This document shows, piece by piece, positions 8,422 through 16,486 of a DNA stretch of 58,618 nt (its first letter is position 1; every line of letters begins with the position of its first letter). Source of the stretch: Flavobacterium sp. A45 (GTDB lineage: Bacteria; Bacteroidota; Bacteroidia; Flavobacteriales; Flavobacteriaceae); NCBI RefSeq assembly GCF_002001005.1, contig NZ_MUNX01000124.1:1-58618 (forward strand), written 5' to 3'. A program made the translations under genes and the position numbers. The notes below the pieces were generated by a model, which saw only the letters and a program-made list of their open reading frames with translations, had not been told where the DNA came from and searched no databases.

Positions 8422-8489
8422 AGGGTCTATTTTTTTATAAAATTAAACAAAAATCTTGTTCCCCGAGTAATATTATCAGATAACTCTAA

Positions 8490-8596
8490 AAAGAAAAAAC
8501 GCTCCAAAGAGCGTTTTTTCTAACTAAATAACAACCAAAACTTTTAGATTCCCCAATCTAAACTAACTATAAATCTAACTAACCAAATAGATTCAA
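8490..8596 (-). ncRNA. Candidate small RNA 1 of three tandem paralogues
   Basis: On the minus strand a sigma-54-like motif (TGGCATGGTGTTTGA, 8621 to 8607) is followed by about 105 nt and an intrinsic terminator. The body carries repeated GTTAG words (GGTTAGTTAG, ATAGTTAGTTTAG, ATTTAGTTAG) and an internal hairpin TAGATT-GGGG-AATCTA. No open reading frame is visible in it. The transcription start near 8596 is inferred as about 11 nt past the -12 element. The unit recurs twice upstream with the same order of motifs. Confidence 0.5.
8494..8519. terminator. Intrinsic terminator of candidate small RNA 1
   Basis: AAAAAACGCTC and its complement form an 11-bp perfect stem with a CAAA loop. On the minus strand it ends in TTTTTTCTTTTT, and it is the 3' end of the first of three similar transcription units. 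Confidence 0.75.
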
Positions 8597-8606
8597 AAAC
8601 AAATAA

Positions 8607-8621
8607 TCAAACACCATGCCA
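8607..8621 (-). promoter_or_regulatory. Sigma-54-like -24/-12 motif of candidate small RNA 1
   Basis: It reads TGGCAT-GGTGT-TTGA on the minus strand. The GG and TTG spacing matches the RpoN pattern TGGCAC-N5-TTGC, except that the last C is A in all three copies here. Confidence 0.5.
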
Positions 8622-8640
8622 AAACGCAATAAAAAACAGA

Positions 8641-8675
8641 TTAAGTGTATATTTTAGCACAATACATACACTTAA
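8641..8675. promoter_or_regulatory. 10-bp inverted repeat upstream of candidate small RNA 1
   Basis: TTAAGTGTAT (8641-8650) and ATACACTTAA (8666-8675) are perfect inverted repeats, 15 nt apart, starting 20 bp upstream of the -24 element. The position would suit an activator binding site. The two other units do not show the same repeat. Confidence 0.35.
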
Positions 8676-8797
8676 TATTACAAAAAAACATATATAAGAA
8701 TATGCCTTTTTACTCCAATCAATATTCCAGCAAATGAAATATAGATTTTACATCTTTTTCAAACATCGAATATTCCTAATAGATTTATCATTACAAC

Positions 8798-8935
8798 AAA
8801 AAAAGATGCCCCATAAGGAGCATCTTTATAACTAATTGCAACCGATAATTTTTTTATAGATATTTCCGCTTTTACTAACTTACTAGTCTAACCTACAAAA
8901 CCTTAGAGTAATTAAACCTAATTAAATCATCAATT
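8798..8935 (-). ncRNA. Candidate small RNA 2 of three tandem paralogues
   Basis: This has the same layout as unit 1: motif TGGCACAGTGTTTGA (8960 to 8946), a body of about 138 nt, then a terminator hairpin (8802-8827, AAAGATGC...GCATCTTT) followed by seven T on the minus strand. The body contains TAGGTTAGACTAGTAAGTTAGT and ends in ATTAGTTA just before the terminator, as in unit 3 (ATTAGTTAG). The two terminators are nearly identical in sequence. No coding frame is seen. Confidence 0.5.
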
Positions 8936-8945
8936 ATTTAGACTT

Positions 8946-8960
8946 TCAAACACTGTGCCA
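8946..8960 (-). promoter_or_regulatory. Sigma-54-like -24/-12 motif of candidate small RNA 2
   Basis: Minus strand TGGCAC-AGTGT-TTGA, which differs from the other two copies only at positions 6-8 of the 15-mer. Confidence 0.5.
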
Positions 8961-9072
8961 ACATTCTTTTAAAAACAAATTAAATCGCTTAAAAACAACA
9001 TTATATACAAAAAATAAGTTTTATAATACTTTAAAAAAAAGTAAACTGAAATCTACAACTTAATTTATTCTA

Positions 9073-9198
9073 TAAAAAAAAGATGCCCCAAAAGGAGCAT
9101 CTTTCTAACTAATTGTAATTGATAATTCTAAAGACATTTAAGTGTAAACCAACCTACCAACCTAATTTACAATATCTTGGAGTATAAAATTATCTATT
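9073..9198 (-). ncRNA. Candidate small RNA 3 of three tandem paralogues
   Basis: Motif TGGCACGATGTTTGA (9223 to 9209), a body of about 125 nt, and a terminator (9079-9104, AAAGATGCCCC-AAAA-GGAGCATCTTT on the plus strand) with eight T following on the minus strand. The body can fold with an outer stem GATAATT/AATTATC and an inner stem GTAAA/TTTAC that presents a loop holding AGGTTGGTAGGTTGG. It has no convincing coding frame. Confidence 0.5.
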
Positions 9199-9208
9199 AC
9201 CAACTTTT

Positions 9209-9223
9209 TCAAACATCGTGCCA
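9209..9223 (-). promoter_or_regulatory. Sigma-54-like -24/-12 motif of candidate small RNA 3
   Basis: Minus strand TGGCAC-GATGT-TTGA, preceded by TTT as in unit 1. It is the closest of the three to the RpoN consensus. Confidence 0.55.
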
Positions 9224-9332
9224 AAACTCATTTAAAAGCGAAATAAATCTATTAAACGCTTGTTTTTCAACTAAATGTAAGTTTTATTTTATTTAAAAAA
9301 AGAGAAATAAACCATTTTGTCATAAACTAAAA

Positions 9333-9354
9333 AAGGCTCAATAATCTGAGCCTT
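9333..9354 (-). terminator. Terminator after the ccsBA fusion gene
   Basis: The stem AAGGCTCA / TGAGCCTT (loop 6 nt) is followed by TTTTTT on the minus strand, 26 bp beyond the stop codon. Confidence 0.75.
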
Positions 9355-9379
9355 AATTATATATGAATAATTCTAAAAA

Positions 9380-12300
9380 CTACTTCTTATAAAACTTTCG
9401 GTATTTTGGATAAGTCACGGCACCTATTAATGAGATAGTTCCCAATGAATACCAAATCCAGCTTAAAGAATGGGCTTCACCACTTGCATAAGAATGCAAT
9501 CCCACTAAATGGAAGTTTACCCCATAATAAGTAAACAAAATAGATATAAACGCAAACATACTCATCAGGTTAAATATCCATTTCCCTCTTAACGAAGGTA
9601 CAAATCGAGCGTGAATCACAAATGCATAAACCATAATACTGATTAAAGCCCAAGTTTCTTTTGGATCCCATCCCCAGTAACGACCCCAGCTTTCATTTGC
9701 CCATTGCCCTCCAAGGAAATTTCCAATTGTTAACATAATCAAACCTATTGTCAATGCCATTTCATTAATATAGGTGATCTCTTTAATATTCAAAGACATT
9801 TTAGCTTTGTTCTTTTCATTGGTGAAAAAGATAAGAAGAAGTGATACAAAACCTAAAATCATTCCCAAAGCAAATGGCCCATAACTGGCCACAATGACTG
9901 CTACGTGAATCATTAACCAATACGAATTTAGAACTGGCTGTAAATTAGCTATCTCCGGATCAATCCAATTTTGATAGGCTGACCAAAGTATCATCGCAGT
10001 CACAAATGCTGCCGAAGCTACCGTTAATTTTGATTTTATATCAAATGCCAAACCAAAGAACATCGTCGCCCAAGCCACATAAACAATGGCTTCATAAGCA
10101 TTACTCCAAGGTGCATGACCCGAAATGTACCAGCGCGCTCCTAATGTAATGGTATGTAATGCGAATAGAATTGCAATAATTACATGCATTGAATTTACTG
10201 CAAAACTCAAAAATTTAGTATTTTTAAAAATTTGAAGAATTGTGAATACAAACATCAAAATAGCTGCAAACATATACCAATAAAGCAAATTTTGAAGCAA
10301 ATCATATTTATTGTACGCTATTTCAAGATCAATCTTATCCTCACTTGGTCTTACTTTGCTTCCAAACTTCTTTTGAAAACCGTTGATGCTCTCCAATAAT
10401 TCATCGGAAGTTTTATAATTTTTTGATACAACAGCATTATTTAGTGTTCCAAAATAAAGCGGTAAAATGCTTTTGGTATAAGTAGAATCCATTCCTTTCA
10501 TTCCAGCGTGTTCCAGTTCCAGATAGGAAATCCATTTATTACCAGGATCATTCGGAATTGGAAAAATTCTTAAAATGCTTCCGCTCAATGCCGATTCCAT
10601 TATGTTTACTTTCTTATCTGTTTCGATAAAATCTTTTTCGAACTGATTTGGATTCCCAGCTTTGTAAGCAGCATCAAGATATGGCGATAATTTATAATTC
10701 CCTTTTTCGTCAAAGAAAGAGATAAAAGGTGCATATTTATCTTTAGAATCAATTCCGATAATTTTTCGAATACTGTCGTTTCCAGATTTGATATAAATAA
10801 TCGGAATTTCAATCCACAATTGCGCACTTTGCGTCATCGACAAAAATACCTGATCGGAGTTCATTCCTTTATAGGTATTGGAATGGCTTACTTTTCGAAG
10901 CAATTCGGATGAAAAAGTGTTGATTGGCTTCATTCTTCCGCCTGCATCCTGAATAATCAGTCTGCCAAATTTTGCAGCATGTTCCGGAGACACCGTAAAA
11001 GCCGTCAATAGCGAATCCAATTGCTTTTGTGTTGGTTTTACTCTTACATGAGCTGTACTTTCAGAATGTGAATCACCAGCCTTCTCAGTAGAATGGTCAT
11101 GGTCGTGATCATGTTCATGATCATGTTCCTGAGCAAAACCGCTCAAACTAAACAGCAACATCAAAACCGACAGTAGTTTTGCTTTTTTATTTTTCACCAC
11201 TTCTAATTTTCTTTTTACATCAGCAAAACGCGAATGTTTGGTAAACATAATGGCCATCATACTAAAAAACAACATAAAATATCCTAAATAAGTAATTGTC
11301 GTTCCCCAATAATCGTGATTTACAGACAATACTGTTCCTTTTTCGTCCGGATCAAATGAAGACTGAAAAAATCGATACCCTTCGTGATCCAAAACATGAT
11401 TCATATAGATTCTAGCATCAAATGGTTTTACAGAATCCAGAACAGTCACCTGACTTTCAAAAGAAGAATAGCTTTTCTCTGTTCCTGGGTATTTTTGGGC
11501 AATAAAATCATTCAGTTTGACCTTAAAAGGCAAAACATAGGCTTTACTTCCGTAGAAAAAACTATATTCATGCCCTCCAATTTTAACTGTTTTAGGCTCA
11601 CCTGTTTTCCCTTTGGAACCTAACAATGTCACTAATTCTTCTTTTCCATTAGCCGAAAGTTTTACTATCAATGCATCCTCATGATTCTTTTCTTTAAAAT
11701 CATTTTTGGTTTCATAATCGATAACGCCCTTCACTGCTGGCTCTGGGAAAACAAAACGAATCTCACCAATACTGTATAAAGAACGCATCATCAAGGGCTG
11801 TACAATATCTTTTGTTACTTTCCCCTGCAGCTTATCAGCCATTCGCATAAAATCACCTTCAAAAGGCATTTGAATTGTATAACTTTCTCCAGTAGTATTA
11901 ATATTTATAGCTCCTTCGGTAAATTTATTCAAGGCAAAAAGTACATTGTGCACATTTTGAACTTCTCCCGATTTTAAGAAATGCTCTTCACGTCCGCCAT
12001 CACCGGCTTCAACTAATTTTAAATACAAAGTTCCTTTTGAATCGGGCTTAATGTATTCTTTGGCTCCCATGATAAAATTATGATATTCCACTTTAAATGG
12101 GTTTCCTGCAAAATCACCTTTCATCGTAAAATCATTATCAGTAACTGGAGACAGCAAAAGAGGTTTCTCAAAAGCCCTGCGTTTCATTTCGCCTTTATAT
12201 TCTCCGTCAACAAAAAGTGTCAGGAATGTTTTATCCGAATAAAATTGATTTTCGGCAGCACCTTCACGAATAGGCATCATTCCCTCATAACTAATATAGC

Positions 12301-12589
12301 GAGTTATAAAAGCTCCAGCTATAATAAATACAAAAGACAAATGCAGTAACAAAGTTGCCCATTTTTCTTTTTTTAGCAATTGATAACGCTTGATATTACC
12401 AATAAAATTAATCATAAAAAATCCCATAATAGCCTCAAACCACCAAGTATTGTATACTAAAATTCGTGCTGTATCGGTATTGTATTTGCTTTCGATAAAA
12501 GTTCCTGTTCCCATTGCAATTGCAAAAGTCAGAAATAATAAAGCCATCAATCGTGTAGAAAATAGAAAAGAAAATATTTTTTTATCCAT
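9380..12589 (-). CDS. ccsA: Cytochrome c biogenesis fusion protein CcsBA (ResB-CcsA)
   Basis: The 1069-residue membrane protein carries both halves of the system II cytochrome c synthase, which exports heme and attaches it to CxxCH motifs of apocytochromes. Residues 1-460 are ResB/CcsB-like with three N-terminal membrane helices, a large periplasmic region and a fourth helix (YWGTTITYLGYFMLFFSMMA). The C-terminal third is CcsA with many helices and the heme-handling WWD motif WGRYWGWDPKETW (about residues 955-970). Between them is what looks like a second signal sequence (about 461-485, LLSVLMLLFSLSGFAQ) and a His-Asp run (EHDHEHDHDHDH). The frame is open 37 codons further upstream, but the ATG at 12589 (MDKKIFSFLFSTRL) follows a TACTTTTG promoter element and matches the family start. 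Confidence 0.93.
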   Translation of the reverse strand: MDKKIFSFLFSTRLMALLFLTFAIAMGTGTFIESKYNTDTARILVYNTWWFEAIMGFFMINFIGNIKRYQLLKKEKWATLLLHLSFVFIIAGAFITRYISYEGMMPIREGAAENQFYSDKTFLTLFVDGEYKGEMKRRAFEKPLLLSPVTDNDFTMKGDFAGNPFKVEYHNFIMGAKEYIKPDSKGTLYLKLVEAGDGGREEHFLKSGEVQNVHNVLFALNKFTEGAININTTGESYTIQMPFEGDFMRMADKLQGKVTKDIVQPLMMRSLYSIGEIRFVFPEPAVKGVIDYETKNDFKEKNHEDALIVKLSANGKEELVTLLGSKGKTGEPKTVKIGGHEYSFFYGSKAYVLPFKVKLNDFIAQKYPGTEKSYSSFESQVTVLDSVKPFDARIYMNHVLDHEGYRFFQSSFDPDEKGTVLSVNHDYWGTTITYLGYFMLFFSMMAIMFTKHSRFADVKRKLEVVKNKKAKLLSVLMLLFSLSGFAQEHDHEHDHDHDHSTEKAGDSHSESTAHVRVKPTQKQLDSLLTAFTVSPEHAAKFGRLIIQDAGGRMKPINTFSSELLRKVSHSNTYKGMNSDQVFLSMTQSAQLWIEIPIIYIKSGNDSIRKIIGIDSKDKYAPFISFFDEKGNYKLSPYLDAAYKAGNPNQFEKDFIETDKKVNIMESALSGSILRIFPIPNDPGNKWISYLELEHAGMKGMDSTYTKSILPLYFGTLNNAVVSKNYKTSDELLESINGFQKKFGSKVRPSEDKIDLEIAYNKYDLLQNLLYWYMFAAILMFVFTILQIFKNTKFLSFAVNSMHVIIAILFALHTITLGARWYISGHAPWSNAYEAIVYVAWATMFFGLAFDIKSKLTVASAAFVTAMILWSAYQNWIDPEIANLQPVLNSYWLMIHVAVIVASYGPFALGMILGFVSLLLIFFTNEKNKAKMSLNIKEITYINEMALTIGLIMLTIGNFLGGQWANESWGRYWGWDPKETWALISIMVYAFVIHARFVPSLRGKWIFNLMSMFAFISILFTYYGVNFHLVGLHSYASGEAHSLSWIWYSLGTISLIGAVTYPKYRKFYKK

Positions 12590-12620
12590 TTGGAGTAAAT
12601 TTCGTTTAAATAAAGTGTCG

Positions 12621-12628
12621 CAAAAGTA
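12621..12628 (-). promoter_or_regulatory. -7 promoter element for ccsBA
   Basis: Minus strand TACTTTTG matches TAnnTTTG, 31 nt upstream of the ATG at 12589. It lies inside the longer open frame, so translation must start downstream of it. Confidence 0.6.
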
Positions 12629-12774
12629 CTTAAAATTGCACACTATATTTAGGGCTAAATTGTTAATTAAATCAAAAATTAAGTGATTTTTTGTATGCAA
12701 AAAACAATAAACGATACATCTCTCAGTTATATGAAGGATTAAAATTTGAATTCAACACTTCACTTTTTTTTCCT

Positions 12775-12782
12775 TAATTTTG
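12775..12782 (+). promoter_or_regulatory. -7 promoter element for the DUF2520/kdsC-like operon
   Basis: TAATTTTG matches TAnnTTTG but ends only 4 nt before the ATG at 12787. The transcript would therefore be leaderless or start translation just inside it, or else this is a chance match. Confidence 0.5.
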
Positions 12783-12786
12783 CCAA

Positions 12787-13548
12787 ATGATTAAAATAAC
12801 GATTATCGGTTCCGGAAATGTTGCACAACACCTGATTGATGCTTTCGCAAAAAACGAAACGGTGGAAATCATTCAAGTATTTTCAAGAAACCAAAAAGAA
12901 ATTTCGCCCCTGCTCGATTCCGGCAAAATTACCAATGACTGGAATACTTTGGCGGAAGCCGATTTGTATATCATAGCCGTTTCTGATGATGCCATTTCTT
13001 CGGTTTCATCACAATTACCTTTCAGTAATCGATTGGTAGTTCATACTTCAGGCAGTGCGCCTTTCAATTCAATTAATGACAAGAATCGACAAGGCGTTTT
13101 TTATCCTTTGCAAACTTTTACTAAAGGAAAAGAAATCGATTTTAAAACGATCCCTTTTTGTTTGGAAACCCAATTAGAAAGTGATTATACATTGCTTGAA
13201 AAAGTAGCCTCTTCTATTTCTGACAGTGTTCACAAAATTGATTCCCATCAGCGAAAAGCTTTACATGTTGCCGCCGTTTTTGTCAACAATTTCACCAATT
13301 ATCTATACCAATTAGGAAATGATATTTGCATGGAAAATCATGTTTCTTTCGATATTTTGAAACCTTTGATTCTTGAAACTGCCGAAAAACTATTAACGCT
13401 TTCGCCAAAAGAAGCCCAAACCGGTCCTGCCAAACGCAATGATATTACAACTATCGAAGCGCATGAATCTTTTTTATCGAATGAAAATCAATCTACTATT
13501 TATAAAATATTAACCCAATCTATACAAAATCATGGCAAAAAGCTATAA
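12787..13548 (+). CDS. Rossmann-like and DUF2520 domain protein
   Basis: The 253-residue protein has an N-terminal NAD(P)-binding Rossmann motif (IGSGNVAQHLIDAF, residues 6-19) and a C-terminal all-helical DUF2520 domain (about 125-250, HQRKALHVAAVFVNNFTNYLY). The overall fold resembles pyrroline-5-carboxylate and F420-dependent NADP reductases. The reaction is not known. Its end overlaps the start of the KdsC-like phosphatase by 17 bp, so the two are probably translated from one message together with the genes that follow. Confidence 0.85.
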   Translation: MIKITIIGSGNVAQHLIDAFAKNETVEIIQVFSRNQKEISPLLDSGKITNDWNTLAEADLYIIAVSDDAISSVSSQLPFSNRLVVHTSGSAPFNSINDKNRQGVFYPLQTFTKGKEIDFKTIPFCLETQLESDYTLLEKVASSISDSVHKIDSHQRKALHVAAVFVNNFTNYLYQLGNDICMENHVSFDILKPLILETAEKLLTLSPKEAQTGPAKRNDITTIEAHESFLSNENQSTIYKILTQSIQNHGKKL

Positions 13549-14059
13549 AGAAATAATGAATGATATTACTACGTTTGTGTTTGACGTAGATGGCGTTCTT
13601 ACAGACGGTTCTGTTTTTGTTACCAATGAAGGAGAAATGCTAAGAACTATGAGCATCCGCGACGGTTATGCAATGAAAGCTGCTGTAGAAAGCGGTTACC
13701 ATGTATGCATCATTTCAGGTGGAAGCAACGAAGGCGTACGGGTAAGACTTCGCAATCTAGGAATTACCGATATTCATTTGGGCACTCCCGATAAAGTAAA
13801 AACCTTCAAAGAATACACCGATGTTTACAATATTAACCCAGAGCAAGTCTTATATATGGGTGACGATATTCCAGACTATCACGTCATGAAATTGGTGGGA
13901 TTGCCTACTTGTCCACAAGATGCGAGTCCTGAAATAAAAGCAATTTCAAACTATATTTCACACATAAAAGGTGGTAAAGGCGCCGCTCGTGATGTAATTG
14001 AGCAAGTAATGAAAGTACAAGGAAAATGGATGACTTATTTTGATGGAAAACTTGACTAA
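13532..14059 (+). CDS. HAD-IIIA phosphatase, KdsC-like (3-deoxy-D-manno-octulosonate 8-phosphate phosphatase)
   Basis: The 175-residue protein matches the KdsC/YrbI family, which dephosphorylates KDO-8-phosphate in lipopolysaccharide core synthesis. HAD motif I is FDVDGVLTDG (residues 17-26, nucleophile and acid/base Asp), motif II is IISGGS (about 60), and motif III/IV is GDDIPDYHVM (about 112). The usual KdsC residues around GGKGAARDVIEQVM close the chain. No other KDO genes adjoin it; an alternative is a general sugar-phosphate phosphatase. Confidence 0.85.
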   Translation: MAKSYKEIMNDITTFVFDVDGVLTDGSVFVTNEGEMLRTMSIRDGYAMKAAVESGYHVCIISGGSNEGVRVRLRNLGITDIHLGTPDKVKTFKEYTDVYNINPEQVLYMGDDIPDYHVMKLVGLPTCPQDASPEIKAISNYISHIKGGKGAARDVIEQVMKVQGKWMTYFDGKLD

Positions 14060-14227
14060 AGATTGCAGAATTAAGAATTAAGATTGCAGATTTTAGAAAA
14101 TAGAATAAAGAGAATAGATTGCAGTTTTGGGATTTTGGAAAATAGAATTGGGAGATTAGATTTTTTAAATTCATAACTTGATTATTATTGCTTTTTCTTG
14201 GAATGATGGCAAAAAAACAAAATATCT

Positions 14228-14325
14228 CCCCTTTAGCCCCGATAGAAGCGAAAATCCTTGTATGTCTCGTCTTTTGGGACGAGACTCATAAGATTGAAGC
14301 GGATAGCGGGACGATGCTCACTAAA
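14228..14325 (+). repeat. Structured flavobacterial intergenic element (GATAGAAGCG type)
   Basis: The region begins TTTAGCCCCGATAGAAGCG and ends GATTGAAGCGGATAGCGGGAC, two blocks that flank a perfect hairpin GTCTCGTC-TTTTGG-GACGAGAC (14264-14285). I recognise this layout as a recurrent intergenic element of Flavobacterium and relatives, from memory. It sits in the 331-bp gap before the UbiA gene, could be transcribed from the upstream operon, and has no credible coding frame. The core GATAGAAGC recurs in the element at 31141-31258 in the opposite orientation. Confidence 0.6.
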
Positions 14326-14390
14326 AAAGCCTGATTTTTCTGCTCCAAAACTTATAACTCAAAACCAATACTCCACAACCAATATTGAAT

Positions 14391-15317
14391 ATGAAATACC
14401 TCAAACTCATACGTTACCAAAACCTGTTGATGCTTGCATTAATGCAATTGCTTTTTCGATATGGTTTTTTGAATTATCAAAATATTCCTTTGGCGCTTAA
14501 TGACTGGCAATACTTTTTATTGGTATTTGCAACGGTTATGATTGCTGCTGGCGGATACATAATCAATAACATCATGGATCAGGCTACCGATAATGACAAC
14601 AAACCCAATCAGGTCGTTGTGGGTAAAAGCATATCCGAAACCAATGCTTACAATGCTTATTTTGCCTGTACCGTTTTGGGAGTTGGCGCTGGATTCTATT
14701 TATCAAATGTGATCGAAAAGCCTGGATTTGCGGCTATCTTTATTATCATTTCGGCTACACTGTATCTTTATGCTACGAGTTTAAAACAAATGCTGTTAAT
14801 TGGTAATTTCGTTGTAGCGCTTTTGTTGGCTTTTAGTGTGATTATCATTGGGATTTTCGATTTATTACCAATGATTAATCCCGGAAACCGAATCATTATG
14901 GCCGACTTGTTCTCCATTCTTTTGGATTATGCATTATTTGCATTTATCATTAATTTTATTAGAGAAATTGTTAAGGATCTTGAAGATGTTAATGGCGATT
15001 ACAATCAAGGAATGAACACCTTGCCTATTGCGTTAGGGATTGGAAGAACATCAAAATTAGTATTGGTTTTGAGTTTGATTCCGTTGGTTATGGTCATCTT
15101 TTATATCAAAAACTACTTTTTTGCATTCAATTTATACATTGCTGCACTTTATGCTTTGATTAGTATTGTGGCACCTTTAATTTATTTTGCCATAAAAATG
15201 GTCGATGCCAAAAAAAGTCAAGATTTTCATCATTTGAGTACTGTTTTAAAACTGATTATTTTATTTGGATTATTTTCTATTTCGATTGTTACTTATAATA
15301 TACTGCACCATGCTTAA
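14391..15317 (+). CDS. UbiA-family prenyltransferase (geranylgeranylglycerol-phosphate geranylgeranyltransferase-like)
   Basis: The 308-residue integral membrane protein has about eight or nine helices. The first aspartate-rich motif is NNIMDQATDNDNKPNQ (about residues 59-74), and the second, REIVKDLEDVNGD (about 190-202), corresponds to the second DxxxD-type site that binds prenyl diphosphate through Mg2+. Automated annotations of flavobacterial homologues name it after the archaeal ether-lipid enzyme, but its acceptor in bacteria is unproven. I take the ATG at 14391 rather than the TTG six bases upstream. Its last 8 bases overlap the start of maf. Confidence 0.85.
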   Translation: MKYLKLIRYQNLLMLALMQLLFRYGFLNYQNIPLALNDWQYFLLVFATVMIAAGGYIINNIMDQATDNDNKPNQVVVGKSISETNAYNAYFACTVLGVGAGFYLSNVIEKPGFAAIFIIISATLYLYATSLKQMLLIGNFVVALLLAFSVIIIGIFDLLPMINPGNRIIMADLFSILLDYALFAFIINFIREIVKDLEDVNGDYNQGMNTLPIALGIGRTSKLVLVLSLIPLVMVIFYIKNYFFAFNLYIAALYALISIVAPLIYFAIKMVDAKKSQDFHHLSTVLKLIILFGLFSISIVTYNILHHA

Positions 15318-15891
15318 AGAAAAACTCAAAAACTACAAACTTATATTAGCTTCAGGTTCGCCGAGAAGACAGCAATTTTTTAAAGATTTAGATTTAGATT
15401 TTGAAATTAGGCTGAAAGAAATTGAAGAAATTTTTCCGCCCGAACTGAAAGCCGAGGAAATCACTAATTATCTTGCACTCCTCAAAGCCAAAGCTTTTGA
15501 AGGAGAATTACTGGATAACGAAATCCTGATTACCAGCGACACTATTGTTTGGCATAAAAATTGTGCTTTGGGTAAACCGAAGGATCATCAGGATGCTTTT
15601 CAAATTTTAAAATCATTATCGAATTCTACACACGAAGTCATTACTTCGGTTTGTTTTAAGACTAATTTATCTTCTAATTTAATATTCGAAACAACAAAAG
15701 TTAGCTTTAACGCGTTAAGTGACGAAGCCATACTTTATTATTTGGAAAATTATAAACCGTATGATAAAGCCGGCGCATACGGAATCCAGGAATGGATTGG
15801 CTTTATTGGAGTTTCAAAAATTGAAGGTTCTTATGCCAATGTGATGGGAATGCCAACAGACAAAGTGTATGACTACTTAAATAATTTATAA
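15310..15891 (+). CDS. maf: Maf family nucleotide pyrophosphatase
   Basis: The 193-residue protein has the Maf signatures: LASGSPRRQQFFKDL (residues 12-26), the EEITNYLALLKAKAF region, ITSDTIVWHKNCALGKPKD with the catalytic-base aspartate, and DKAGAYGIQEWIGF near the end. Maf proteins hydrolyse dTTP/UTP and modified nucleotides. I start at the ATG 15310, inside the end of the UbiA gene (ATGCTTAA overlap), because the upstream extension would encode membrane residues of the other frame. It is operonic with the UbiA and MscS genes. Confidence 0.93.
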   Translation: MLKEKLKNYKLILASGSPRRQQFFKDLDLDFEIRLKEIEEIFPPELKAEEITNYLALLKAKAFEGELLDNEILITSDTIVWHKNCALGKPKDHQDAFQILKSLSNSTHEVITSVCFKTNLSSNLIFETTKVSFNALSDEAILYYLENYKPYDKAGAYGIQEWIGFIGVSKIEGSYANVMGMPTDKVYDYLNNL

Positions 15892-15894
15892 AAA

Positions 15895-16428
15895 ATGGAG
15901 TTCTTTGAATACTATCTAAAACAAGAAATCAGTACCGCAATTCTAGTGCTGGTTGTAATTTTGTCCCGAAAAGTAGTTTCGAAATTAGTAAAACGTTACG
16001 CAACCGCCAGCCAAATTATTGAAAAAAGAACCAATTTGGTCATCAAATACATCAACATTCTGATTACAATTTTGGCTTCAATCACCCTGATACTAATTTG
16101 GGGAGTGCAAACCAAAGATATTTTTATTACACTTTCATCCATTGCAACTGTAATTGGCGTAGCGATGTTTGCACAATGGTCCATCTTAAGTAATATTACT
16201 TCGGGTATTATTTTGTTTTTTTCGTTTCCGTTTAAAATTGGAGATGTAATATTAATACACGACAAAGATTTTCCCGAAGAAGGGGAAATAGAAGATATTG
16301 GTGCTTTTCACGTAACCTTAAGAACCAATACTGGAGAATTGGTAATCTACCCTAATAACTTATTCTTTCAAAAAGGAATTTCAGTTATTAAAAAACCTAC
16401 TAACAATAGTAATGAGTTTACCGATTAG
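15895..16428 (+). CDS. Small mechanosensitive ion channel (MscS-domain) protein
   Basis: The 177-residue membrane protein has a short N-terminal helix, two further helices (about 50-70 and 80-110) and the MscS beta domain (about 110-165, GDVILIHDKDFPEEGEIEDIGAFHVTLRTNTGELVIYPNN). The pore-lining helix segment is around AMFAQWSILSNITSGIILFF. It is shorter than MscS and lacks the large C-terminal cage. Starting 3 bp after maf, it is in the same operon; a role in osmotic tension relief is inferred from the family. Confidence 0.88.
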   Translation: MEFFEYYLKQEISTAILVLVVILSRKVVSKLVKRYATASQIIEKRTNLVIKYINILITILASITLILIWGVQTKDIFITLSSIATVIGVAMFAQWSILSNITSGIILFFSFPFKIGDVILIHDKDFPEEGEIEDIGAFHVTLRTNTGELVIYPNNLFFQKGISVIKKPTNNSNEFTD

Positions 16429-16486
16429 CGGTCGATTTATTATTATTATTATTTTAAAAATAAACCCAACTCTAAATTTAAATACA

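Noticed and set aside
12775..12782. Leaderless transcription of the DUF2520 gene as a firm claim
   Set aside because: The -7 element is so close to the ATG that the match may be chance; I keep it only as a moderate-confidence promoter element.
14258..14500. 80-codon frame in front of the UbiA gene
   Set aside because: It reads through the structured repeat and then into the UbiA gene in another frame; the repeat explains it.
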